In this document: positions 1 through 5,649 of the stretch, one piece after another | Layout of the letters: each line of letters opens with the position of its first letter | How positions within the stretch are numbered: position 1 is the first letter of the stretch | Source: CAYJAQ01 sp964368275 | GTDB taxonomy: Bacteria > Bacillota_I > Bacilli_A > ML615J-28 > CAG-313 | Assembly (NCBI GenBank): GCA_964368275.1 | Contig: CAYJAQ010000054.1 | Span: 1 to 8,131 of the forward strand | Length of the DNA stretch: 8,131 nt | Direction of reading: 5' to 3' | Notes under the pieces: generated by a model | The model's database searches: none | Seen by the model: the letters and a program-made list of their open reading frames with translations, nothing else | What the model was told of the DNA's origin: nothing | Made by a program: the position numbers and the translations under genes

Positions 1-9
1 CAGCTAATG

Positions 10-33
10 TGCTATAATGAATTAATGTGAGGT
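10..33 (+). promoter_or_regulatory. Extended -10 promoter and RBS of the 5'-nucleotidase gene
   Basis: TATAAT at 13-18 is preceded by TG one base upstream (10-11), which is the extended -10 form (TGnTATAAT) that can work with a weak -35; any -35 box would lie before the window. The Shine-Dalgarno sequence GTGAGGT (27-33) sits just upstream of the ATG at 39. The predicted leader is very short, about 14 bases, leaving no room for a riboswitch. Confidence 0.7.
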
Positions 34-38
34 AATAT

Positions 39-1448
39 ATGAAGAAAATTTTTGTAACAGTCTTATCAATATTCTTTTGCTTTTTTATCTTTGGATGCGA
101 AAAAGTAGAAGTAGATGAATTTACCATTTTAACAGTAAATGATTTTCATGGTGCTCTTCAAGAAACAAATAATCAATATGGGATGACTCGTTTAGGTGAG
201 TACATGATAAATGCTAAAAAAGATGAAACCGATGTAACAGTAGTATTATCGGCTGGTGATATGTTTCAAGGAACTGGTCTTTCTAATTATCGAAATGGTC
301 TAGATGTTGTAAAGATGATGAACTATATTGGCTTTGATGCGATGACGGTTGGCAATCATGAGTTTGATTGGGAATTATCAACAATCTTAGGCTATCGAGA
401 TGGTAACGAAGATAATGGTGAAATGAATTTTCCTTTACTCGGTGTTAATGTTAGACAATTGTCTACAGCAAATAGACCTAATTATTTAGATGATTATACG
501 ATTATTGAACGTGGTGGATTAAAAATTGGTGTAGTTGGTTATATTGGTTATGGTTTAGAAGATTCTATTGCCACTAATGTAATTGCAGATTATCAATTTT
601 TAGAACCGGCAAAATTAGTTGCAGAAACTACTAAGTACCTTCGAACTGAAGCTAATTGTGATATTGTTATTGCAATGGGTCATGATGATTCATCGACAAC
701 TAATTCCTCATTGGTTGCTTTAAAAGGTGATGAAAGAGTTGATGCTATTATAAATGGTCATGCTCATATGGATGTTACAACGATTAAAACTAATCCTGAT
801 GGATATCAAATTCCAATTATTCAATCTGGTTCATCGGGGAAATATGTTGGACAGATTAAATTTAAATTAGATCAAGGCACTAAAACTATTAGTGCTCCAA
901 AAGCTACAAACGTTAGTATGAAAAGTACCGAAACGAACAAGTATATTTCAAACTATATTGCTAATATCACAACGGAAACAGCTAGTTATTTTGAACGTGT
1001 GATTGGAAAAGCTGGGGTTCGTATGAATAAATACTTAGTTCAAAGTTGGGCAACTGAGGTAATTAGATCTAAATATGACGTTGATATCGCCTTCATTAAT
1101 TCGGGTGGAATAAGAGCAGATGCTTTCCCAATTGAAGTAAATCAGGATATTACTATTAATAAGTTATATCAAATAATGCCTTTTGATAACACAATTAAAA
1201 TATGTACACTTAAGGGTTCACAAATCAAAACAACCATGCAAAATGGCTTTATCTATAGTTCAAAGATTGCTGATTTGATTGATGATAAAGCATATACGGT
1301 AGCAGCCGTTGATTATATTTTCGATAATAGCGATTACTTATTCCTAAAAGGCACTAATATTATTTCAACTGGTGACTTATTCCGCGACATTATGATTGCA
1401 TCAATTGAGGAAATTACGGAAACTGGGAATAAATGGATAATAGAATAA
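39..1448 (+). CDS. Lipoprotein 5'-nucleotidase (UshA/YfkN-type metallophosphatase)
   Basis: Predicted surface-anchored enzyme that removes phosphate from nucleotides or related sugar-nucleotides, feeding nucleoside uptake. Residues 1-19 form a lipoprotein signal peptide with lipobox I-F-G-C and lipidated Cys20. The N-terminal dinuclear-metal domain shows all the expected motifs: D35-x-H37, G73-D74, G105-N-H-E-F-D110 (containing the family's His/Asp catalytic pair), G214-H-D and N239-G-H-A-H243. The C-terminal nucleotide-binding domain is recognisable from N354-S-G-G-I-R-A-D361 and P381-F-D-N384. At 469 residues it is shorter than UshA (about 550). The shortage lies in the C-terminal domain: the usual FLQVSG-like strand is not seen after residue 403, and the usual GGDGY-like loop reads N430-S-D-Y433. 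Family assignment is firm; the exact substrate is not. It is a single-gene unit with its own promoter and terminator. Confidence 0.92.
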   Translation: MKKIFVTVLSIFFCFFIFGCEKVEVDEFTILTVNDFHGALQETNNQYGMTRLGEYMINAKKDETDVTVVLSAGDMFQGTGLSNYRNGLDVVKMMNYIGFDAMTVGNHEFDWELSTILGYRDGNEDNGEMNFPLLGVNVRQLSTANRPNYLDDYTIIERGGLKIGVVGYIGYGLEDSIATNVIADYQFLEPAKLVAETTKYLRTEANCDIVIAMGHDDSSTTNSSLVALKGDERVDAIINGHAHMDVTTIKTNPDGYQIPIIQSGSSGKYVGQIKFKLDQGTKTISAPKATNVSMKSTETNKYISNYIANITTETASYFERVIGKAGVRMNKYLVQSWATEVIRSKYDVDIAFINSGGIRADAFPIEVNQDITINKLYQIMPFDNTIKICTLKGSQIKTTMQNGFIYSSKIADLIDDKAYTVAAVDYIFDNSDYLFLKGTNIISTGDLFRDIMIASIEEITETGNKWIIE

Positions 1449-1471
1449 AAAGCTTTTTTAAAGCTTTTTTT
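1447..1471 (+). terminator. Rho-independent terminator after the 5'-nucleotidase
   Basis: A 10-base-pair perfect stem (1447-1456 with 1460-1469, around an AAGCTT core) with a TTT loop runs directly into further T residues. It overlaps the TAA stop codon. The stem is mostly A-T, so it may be weaker than a GC-rich terminator. The A-rich left arm could also let it work on antisense transcripts. Confidence 0.75.
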
Positions 1472-1485
1472 CTTGGGCGTAAAAG

Positions 1486-1528
1486 TTGCGGAAAGCGACA
1501 TAATATGATATAATGGAAAAATCGAGGA
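1486..1528 (+). promoter_or_regulatory. Sigma-A-type promoter and RBS of the MATE-trmL operon
   Basis: The -35 box TTGCGG (1486-1491) and the perfect -10 box TATAAT (1509-1514) are separated by 17 bases. A GAGGA Shine-Dalgarno site (1524-1528) lies 7 bases before the ATG at 1536. Transcription should start near 1521, giving a leader of about 15 bases with no room for a leader regulator. Confidence 0.8.
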
Positions 1529-1535
1529 AAAGAAC

Positions 1536-2951
1536 ATGGAAATTACAGATAAAAAACGCAATCAAATATTAAATGGTAAAAATATGATGAAAACAATGTT
1601 TTTACTATCTCTGCCAGTAATGTTTAACAATATTTTGAAAGCTTTACATGATTTGGTCGATACGGTCGTTGTTGCTCAAATTGATGATGCACCAGAAGTT
1701 GTTAGTTCTCAAATTGCTGCCATTGGTTTTGTGGGACCAATAATCATGATCTGTCAAGCACTAGCTCTAGGCATAATGGTTGCAGGACTTGCATTAATGA
1801 GTCAGTATATAGGTGCACGGCGTGATGATAAAGCTCAAAAAGTAAGTGGCCAATTATTTTTACTCTGCATATTCATAGGTATCTTTTTTAATATAGTGCT
1901 TTATGTGTTCTCACCAACTATTTTAAGACTTATGAACGCTGAAGGTGATTTATACAAGTATTCACTTAGTTACTTACGAATTCGTTCATTTGAATTAACT
2001 GGCTTATTTATTTTCTATGCATATCAGGCAACAAGACAAGCCCAAGGCGATATGTTATCACCGGTTATTTGGAATGTACTATCGATAATCATGAATATTA
2101 TTTTAACTGTTATCTTAGTAACAGTAGTTAAAATGAATATTATTGGTGCTGCTATTGCTACTGTAGTTGCTAATATGGCGCTTGTTCCTATTTGCATTAT
2201 TCACTTATCACGTAGTAAAACACTAAAATTAAATTATCAGTCGATGAAGTTTGATACTCATGTTATTGGCAAAGTCTTTCGTTTAGGCTGGCCAGCAGCA
2301 GTTAGTCAGGCCTTTACATCACTTGGATTCCTACTTATTAACGCTACAATTGCCGGCTATAATGATGAGATTTTGAGCGTAATTACTGTAGGCAATCGGA
2401 TTAATTCGATGTTGCTATTCCCTGCTATGGGGGTAAGTACAGTACTAGCGACTTTCGTTGGCCAAAATATTGGTGCTCAAAATATTACTAATGCAAGGAA
2501 GTCTTTCAAATGTGCTTTGTTTTTGTCACTTACGATTTCGATTGGTGGGGCATTAGTTGTCTTACCTTGTCGCGAACTTTTAGCAAGTGCACTACTCAAA
2601 CTACCCGAAGAAATTGAACTATGCAAAACGTATTTGTTCTATCTATTAGGGGGATTACCACTAATGAGTATTTTTCAATGTTTTAATGGTTGTTTCCAAG
2701 GAGCTGGTCGGACTGATTTCTCACTTATTTTATCAACTGCCCGTCTATGGGTTATGCGAATTCCAATTATTTTCTTAATGCTCTATGTGTTTGATGTTGG
2801 TGAGCAATCAGTATGGCTTTGTATGTGCATTAGCAACTTTGGTGCAGTAATCTTAGGAATCATCTTGTATAATTTTGTTGATTTTAAACCGCGACTTTCC
2901 CGATTAAAGCGAAATCTAGAAAAAGAAAAATTAGCTTTGGCTAATAGTTAG
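1536..2951 (+). CDS. MATE family multidrug/toxic-compound efflux transporter
   Basis: Integral membrane antiporter expected to export cationic drugs or metabolites using a Na+ or H+ gradient. The 471 residues are dominated by about twelve hydrophobic segments in two repeated halves, typical in size for MATE proteins. The first membrane segment (about 20-46, with L-P-V-M-F-N-N) matches the usual MATE start. Matching lobe motifs occur at S89-Q-Y-I-G-A-R-R96 in the N half and F307-V-G-Q-N-I-G-A314 in the C half. A third motif, G389-A-G-R-T, is followed by R403-L-W-V-M-R-I-P410, typical of the C lobe. The last 25 residues are a charged cytoplasmic tail. It is the first gene of an operon with trmL, whose ribosome site overlaps this gene's TAG stop. 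Substrate cannot be inferred. No odd features were seen. Confidence 0.93.
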   Translation: MEITDKKRNQILNGKNMMKTMFLLSLPVMFNNILKALHDLVDTVVVAQIDDAPEVVSSQIAAIGFVGPIIMICQALALGIMVAGLALMSQYIGARRDDKAQKVSGQLFLLCIFIGIFFNIVLYVFSPTILRLMNAEGDLYKYSLSYLRIRSFELTGLFIFYAYQATRQAQGDMLSPVIWNVLSIIMNIILTVILVTVVKMNIIGAAIATVVANMALVPICIIHLSRSKTLKLNYQSMKFDTHVIGKVFRLGWPAAVSQAFTSLGFLLINATIAGYNDEILSVITVGNRINSMLLFPAMGVSTVLATFVGQNIGAQNITNARKSFKCALFLSLTISIGGALVVLPCRELLASALLKLPEEIELCKTYLFYLLGGLPLMSIFQCFNGCFQGAGRTDFSLILSTARLWVMRIPIIFLMLYVFDVGEQSVWLCMCISNFGAVILGIILYNFVDFKPRLSRLKRNLEKEKLALANS

Positions 2952-2958
2952 GTGAATT

Positions 2959-3477
2959 ATGGCTACTAATAATATTGTATTATTTGAACCGGAGATTCCC
3001 CAAAACTCAGGTAACATTATGCGTACTTGTGCAGGAACCGATACAATCCTTCATTTTATTAAACCATTAGGCTTTAGTTTAGATGATGCTCATTTACGAC
3101 GCTCTGCGGTTAATTATTTTGAACATGTTAAGTATTATGTTTATGAAAATTGGGAAGATTTTTTAAGCAAAAATACTGGTAAAATGTATTTTCTAACGCG
3201 TTATGGAATGAAAACGCCACATGCATTAAAACTTGATGATAAAAATGAAAATTATTATTTCATTATTGGCAAAGAATCAACGGGTGTTCCTAAAAGTATT
3301 CTGCGTGACCATCTTGAAGATTGTATTCGAATTCCGACAAATGATAAAATTCGTTCTTTAAACATTAGCAATGTTGCTGCTGTTGTTATATTCGAAGCAT
3401 TGCGACAACAAGATTATAACCAATTAGATCGTTTTGAACCAGAAACACTAAAAGGAAAAGATTGGTTGCTGAAATAA
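2959..3477 (+). CDS. trmL: tRNA (cytidine/uridine-34 2'-O)-methyltransferase TrmL
   Basis: SPOUT-superfamily methyltransferase that uses S-adenosylmethionine to methylate the ribose 2'-OH of the wobble nucleotide in certain leucine tRNAs, supporting accurate decoding. Diagnostic stretches are N5-I-V-L-F-E-P-E-I-P-Q-N-S-G-N-I-M-R22 at the N-terminus, G104-K-E-S-T-G-V-P111, and the knot region I123-R-I-P126 followed by R132-S-L-N-I-S137, which forms the cofactor pocket. The protein has 172 residues, about 15 more than the usual 155-160, as a hydrophilic C-terminal tail. The Shine-Dalgarno sequence AGGTGA (2950-2955) overlaps the stop codon of the MATE gene, so translational coupling is likely. 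Co-transcription with an efflux pump is probably a matter of position, not function. Confidence 0.94.
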   Translation: MATNNIVLFEPEIPQNSGNIMRTCAGTDTILHFIKPLGFSLDDAHLRRSAVNYFEHVKYYVYENWEDFLSKNTGKMYFLTRYGMKTPHALKLDDKNENYYFIIGKESTGVPKSILRDHLEDCIRIPTNDKIRSLNISNVAAVVIFEALRQQDYNQLDRFEPETLKGKDWLLK

Positions 3478-3521
3478 TTATAAAAACTCTATTTGTATTA
3501 ATAATATAAATGGAGGTTGTT

Positions 3522-3740
3522 ATGTCGAAAAGAAGTAGAGTTGAGTTTTATGGTAATGCTCAATTAGTAAATCCTTACTTTAATGATGGTGATGATATTG
3601 AGCTAGCTACTTATATTGATGCTCGTGAGCGTTATGATTACTTAAATGGTGAGTATGAACGCATACTAGAATCTGAAAGAAGTAAATTAGCAAGAAAAGA
3701 TATTAAAAAGAAATATCGTACATCATCGAAAAATCAGTAA
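3522..3740 (+). CDS. Small charged protein of unknown function (72 aa)
   Basis: I do not recognise this protein. The ATG at 3522 is preferred over the in-frame ATG at 3510, because GGAGG (3512-3516) lies within the first codons of the longer version and is ideally spaced (5 bases) for 3522, whereas nothing resembling a ribosome site precedes 3510. The product has no signal peptide, no membrane segment, and no Cys or Trp. An aromatic/acidic N-terminal half (V-E-F-Y-G-N and N-P-Y-F-N-D-G-D-D) leads into a probable long helix from about residue 31 to 64, with alternating acidic and basic residues, ending in a basic tail (K-K-K-Y-R). It follows trmL by 44 bases with no terminator between, and is followed by a strong terminator, so it is probably the last gene of the operon. 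The clean ribosome site and tandem stops (TAA TGA) argue that it is real. Confidence 0.7.
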   Translation: MSKRSRVEFYGNAQLVNPYFNDGDDIELATYIDARERYDYLNGEYERILESERSKLARKDIKKKYRTSSKNQ

Positions 3741-3750
3741 TGACTTTTCA

Positions 3751-3779
3751 GAGAAAGTTTGCATTTGCAGACTTTTTTT
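3751..3779 (+). terminator. Rho-independent terminator of the MATE-trmL operon
   Basis: The stem pairs 3754-3762 (AAAGTTTGC) with 3767-3775 (GCAGACTTT), with one T-G wobble and an ATTT loop, followed by T residues to 3779. Weak pairs extend the base down to 3751. It lies 10 bases after the stop of the small unknown gene. Confidence 0.85.
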
Positions 3780-3802
3780 GTTTATATTTGTGTAAATATT
3801 TG

Positions 3803-3824
3803 TATTGATAGTTATCAATATAAC
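3803..3824. repeat. Inverted repeat, possible operator (TATTGATA-GT-TATCAATA)
   Basis: Eight-base arms at 3803-3810 and 3813-3820 are perfectly complementary around a GT spacer. A second, overlapping inverted repeat shares the right side (GTTAT at 3811-3815 and ATAAC at 3820-3824, around CAAT). Compact dyads of the TTGATA...TATCAA kind are typical of dimeric repressor sites, and the arms resemble halves of a Fur-type box but with a shorter centre. No intact gene starts close by: the next start codon is about 300 bases downstream. A TATAAT follows at 3843-3848 without a good -35. Function is inference only. Confidence 0.35.
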
Positions 3825-3846
3825 TTTATGTAAAAAACATATTATA

Positions 3847-3930
3847 ATTGAGCAACCCAATATCTTCTACTTCAAGGAAAAGGTTACGATTTCTGAAACT
3901 ATAGCTAATATTCGAAATAAGTATATTTAA
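3847..3930 (+). other. Intergenic stretch with a possible short gene remnant
   Basis: The 344 bases from 3780 to 4123 hold no intact gene. Within them, 3847-3930 reads openly to a TAA as a protein-like tail (I-E-Q-P-N-I-F-Y-F-K-E-K-V-T-I-S-E-T-I then A-N-I-R-N-K-Y-I). Its codons (ATC, TTC, TAC, TTC, AAG) are less A/T-ended than in the neighbouring genes. There is no plausible start codon or ribosome site, so at best this is the decayed 3' end of a lost gene, of unrecognised family. The rest of the stretch is AT-rich with the inverted repeat and hairpins listed separately. Confidence 0.2.
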
Positions 3931-3957
3931 TATGCTAATAATAATTTAACGCACTAA

Positions 3958-3975
3958 AAAGGTTTCAAAACCTTT
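3958..3975. repeat. Small perfect hairpin (AAAGGTTT-CA-AAACCTTT)
   Basis: The eight-base arms are perfectly complementary; a realistic fold is a 7-pair stem with a TCAA loop. On the + strand it is followed by AAATAA, with no T-run. On the - strand the stem is followed by several T residues, so it would act as a terminator only for leftward transcription, although no leftward gene is present. Confidence 0.45.
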
Positions 3976-3992
3976 AAATAATGAGATGACGA

Positions 3993-4029
3993 GATAATTA
4001 TAAAAAAGACTTTCTTTTTTATAATTATT
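3993..4029 (+). terminator. Long AT-rich hairpin, possible bidirectional terminator
   Basis: The left arm 3994-4009 and right arm 4013-4028 form 16 uninterrupted base pairs around a CTT loop, plus one G-T pair at the base. The right arm contains a run of six T residues, and the left arm gives the same run on the other strand, so it could stop transcription in either direction. It lies about 40 bases before the -35 of the flavodoxin promoter and may insulate that unit. An alternative is the relic of a small palindromic element; no flanking target duplication was seen. Confidence 0.45.
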
Positions 4030-4068
4030 CATAATCAAAACGCATAGTTCTTCATTAAAAATAAGCAT

Positions 4069-4119
4069 TGGACATGACAATATGAGTGTGTTATAATTTA
4101 ACTATAGATAAAAGGAGGT
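4069..4119 (+). promoter_or_regulatory. Promoter and strong RBS of the flavodoxin unit
   Basis: The -35 box TGGACA (4069-4074) and perfect -10 TATAAT (4092-4097) are separated by 17 bases. The Shine-Dalgarno sequence AAGGAGGT (4112-4119) is essentially a full anti-16S match, placed 4 bases before the ATG at 4124, so high translation is expected. Confidence 0.8.
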
Positions 4120-4123
4120 AGTT

Positions 4124-4654
4124 ATGAAGATATTGATTTTAACAGGCAGTCCACACAAAACAGGGACATCTAATACTTTGGCAAATGAATTTATTAAGGG
4201 TGCAATAGAAGCGGGATATTCGATAAAGATATATGATACAGCGCAGGGAAATATACATCCTTGTCTCGCTTGTGATCATTGTGGAATGTCTGGCAACTGT
4301 GTACAGAAGGATGATGGTAATGACGTCTTAGTTGATTTACTAGCTAGTGACGCAGTTGTGTTTGCTACGCCAGTATATTATTTCGGTATCAGTGCGCAAC
4401 TCAAAATGATAATTGATAGGTTATATGCTCAAAATAATGCGATTACCAAAAAAAGTATGAAGGCAGTAGCTATTGCAACTGCTTGGAATAATGATGATGT
4501 TGTAATGAGCGCGATAGAAAAACATTTTGAAGTTATTTTTGGTTATTTGCATTTCATAAATAAAGGAATGTTGCTTGCAAAAGGCTGCGGCACTGTATCA
4601 ATGATTTCAAAACAATATATGCAAGAAGCATATAAAATCGGAAAAAATATTTAA
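4124..4654 (+). CDS. Iron-sulfur-flavoprotein-like NAD(P)H-dependent FMN reductase
   Basis: Predicted cytoplasmic flavodoxin-fold redox protein that binds FMN and passes electrons from NAD(P)H or ferredoxin to an unknown acceptor. The FMN phosphate loop is G8-S-P-H-K-T-G-T-S-N17 and the second flavin-contact region is A81-T-P-V-Y-Y-F-G-I-S90 followed by I97-D-R-L100. Between them lie Cys47, Cys50, Cys53 and Cys59 (C-x2-C-x2-C-x5-C), the compact spacing that binds a [4Fe-4S] cluster in archaeal and clostridial iron-sulfur flavoproteins. Many related FMN reductases keep similar cysteines without a proven cluster. The 176-residue length is normal for the family. The gene uses ATA for 8 of 18 isoleucines, clearly more than the 5'-nucleotidase gene does. 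It is followed after 14 bases by a broken flavodoxin lipoprotein gene whose RBS overlaps this stop codon, so the two form one transcript. Confidence 0.88.
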   Translation: MKILILTGSPHKTGTSNTLANEFIKGAIEAGYSIKIYDTAQGNIHPCLACDHCGMSGNCVQKDDGNDVLVDLLASDAVVFATPVYYFGISAQLKMIIDRLYAQNNAITKKSMKAVAIATAWNNDDVVMSAIEKHFEVIFGYLHFINKGMLLAKGCGTVSMISKQYMQEAYKIGKNI

Positions 4655-4668
4655 AGGAGATTAATAAA

Positions 4669-5378
4669 ATGAAAAAATTAAGATTTATATTTCCCAAAAT
4701 TCTTGTATTATGGGTAACTATGTTACTTGTTGCTTGTTCTAGTGGTGAGAGTAAAGGAGGAACAATGGTTCCTAATGAGCCAGTTTTAGGTGAAAGTAAT
4801 GTGCTTGTGGCGTATTTTTCGTGGTCTGCTTCACATAAACACAGACGATGGCTGGTTATATTGCCGATGCTACTGGTGGAGAACTTTTCCGCATTTTTCC
4901 TAAAACACCTTTAACAAGTTCTGGACTTGCTAATGCTGAACAGACAATAAGCACATGGATTAATGGCTTTAATCAAAATAATCGCAATCAAATTAACAAT
5001 ACAAATGAGATAGAAAAAATCTATATTACAATTAATGGAAATATTTTGGAAGTAATTCTTGAAAAAAACTCCTCAGCGGATGCACTTATTGAAATATTAA
5101 GAAATGGTAACATTGTTTATATAGCTGACGATTATGGCGATTTTGAAAAAGTAGGTAATATAGGTCATTCTATTGTCCGTAACGATACGCTGATAAATGT
5201 AAGTGCTGGTGATGTGATTTTATATCAAGGAAATAGAATTTGCCTGTATTATGGCAATAACACGTGGAATTTCACTAAAATAGGTAGAATTAATGGTTAT
5301 TCTGTCTCTGAATTTCGTTCTCTTTTTGGTGCTGGTTTAGGAAGTGTTCAAGTAACAATTAGCTTGGAAAGTAAATAA
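4669..5378 (+). pseudogene. Broken lipoprotein: flavodoxin/cyclophilin-like fusion with frameshift and internal deletion
   Basis: The first frame starts at 4669 behind AAGGAGA (4654-4660) and gives a lipoprotein signal (L-V-A-C, Cys23), a linker, and the first flavodoxin strand N-V-L-V-A-Y-F-S-W-S-A. The frame then changes near 4834-4838, exactly where G-N-T of the FMN loop should be, and the original frame ends at 4914. Flavodoxin sequence resumes one frame over (T-Q-T-M-A-G-Y-I-A-D-A-T-G-G-E-L-F) and runs to 5378; a TAA at 4836-4838 blocks that frame upstream. After F-P-K-T-P it jumps to S-S-G-L-A-N-A-E-Q-T-I, which is late flavodoxin sequence, so roughly the middle of the domain is missing. 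The remaining part, from about 5010, is a complete cyclophilin-like domain (D-Y-G-D-F-E-K-V-G, G-D-V-I-L-Y-Q-G-N, Y-Y-G-N-N-T-W). No ribosome site precedes the ATG at 4848, so separate translation of the second half is doubtful. Confidence 0.85.
4753..4767 (+). promoter_or_regulatory. Internal RBS and in-frame ATG after the lipoprotein signal
   Basis: AAAGGAGG (4753-4760) is followed after four bases by an ATG at 4765, in frame with the lipoprotein start, which would make a version without signal peptide or lipid Cys. It may reflect an ancestral cytoplasmic flavodoxin start placed behind a lipoprotein signal. It may also be simply how the K-G-G linker is encoded. Any product would still meet the downstream frameshift. 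Confidence 0.3.
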
Positions 5379-5436
5379 GTGAACTACTTGACAATATAAA
5401 TAACTTTCAAAATGCATTATGTTGATATAAAGATAG

Positions 5437-5470
5437 AAGAGGTTGAGAACTACTGTTCATCAACCTTTTT
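5437..5470 (+). terminator. Rho-independent terminator of the flavodoxin unit
   Basis: The outer stem AGGTTGA (5440-5446) pairs with TCAACCT (5460-5466), and the inner stem GAAC (5447-5450) pairs with GTTC (5455-5458) around a TACT loop, with one bulged A at 5459. A T-run to 5470 follows. It lies 58 bases after the last stop codon. A perfect TTGACA at 5388-5393 upstream has no matching -10 at 16-18 bases. Confidence 0.87.
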
Positions 5471-5592
5471 ATATGTTGAAATTATTTTATTTATAATTTA
5501 CTTATAAGTACAAAAATAGCTGATAATTTTTCCAAGTAGAATAGAAAAATAGTTGTGAAATTAGAAACATTGTTGAGTATTTTTCATTTTAG
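5471..5592. other. AT-rich spacer with a 12-base palindrome
   Basis: No gene was seen here. The only structure is the perfect palindrome TACTTATAAGTA (5499-5510) and two similar AAAATAG-containing words that are probably chance in AT-rich DNA. It separates the terminator from the kinase promoter region. Confidence 0.4.
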
Positions 5593-5645
5593 TGGCACTT
5601 TTTTTGGTCAATGCCCATATATTACAATATAAGTAATGTAGGTGA
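5593..5645 (+). promoter_or_regulatory. Promoter region of the NahK-like kinase, with sigma-54-like element
   Basis: TGGCAC (5593-5598), five T residues, then TTGGT (5604-5608) matches the sigma-54 -24/-12 pattern with exact spacing, except that the usually invariant GC of the -12 element reads GG. Alternatively, a sigma-A promoter could use TTGGTC (5604-5609) with TATAAG (5628-5633, 18-base spacer) or TACAAT (5623-5628); all are weak matches. The ribosome site AGGTGA (5640-5645) lies 4 bases before the ATG at 5650; the ATG at 5646 hits a stop after three codons. Confidence 0.35.
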
Positions 5646-5649
5646 ATGA

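Noticed and set aside
1334..1561. 75-codon open frame on the - strand across the end of the 5'-nucleotidase gene and the next promoter
   Set aside because: It overlaps a well-supported gene, its terminator and a promoter, has no family resemblance, and is a shadow of the opposite frame.
3510..3521. Upstream ATG adding four residues to the small unknown protein
   Set aside because: GGAGG, the evident ribosome site, lies inside those codons and is correctly spaced only for the ATG at 3522.
3780..4123. Riboswitch, tRNA, CRISPR array or insertion sequence in the long spacer
   Set aside because: No conserved riboswitch core, tRNA-like arms, regular repeats or transposase sequence could be found; only the hairpins listed were seen.
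4848..5378. The second half of the broken flavodoxin gene as an independent gene
   Set aside because: Its first residues are mid-flavodoxin sequence, no ribosome site precedes 4848, and sequence upstream in the other frame continues the same domain.
5388..5431. Perfect TTGACA (5388-5393) with TATAAA (5426-5431) as a promoter for a small RNA ending at 5470
   Set aside because: The spacer would be 32 bases, far outside the usable range, and no better -10 exists at 16-18 bases.
5499..5510. TACTTATAAGTA palindrome as an operator
   Set aside because: Twelve bases of mostly A/T are expected often by chance in this composition, and it lies about 90 bases before the likely promoter region.
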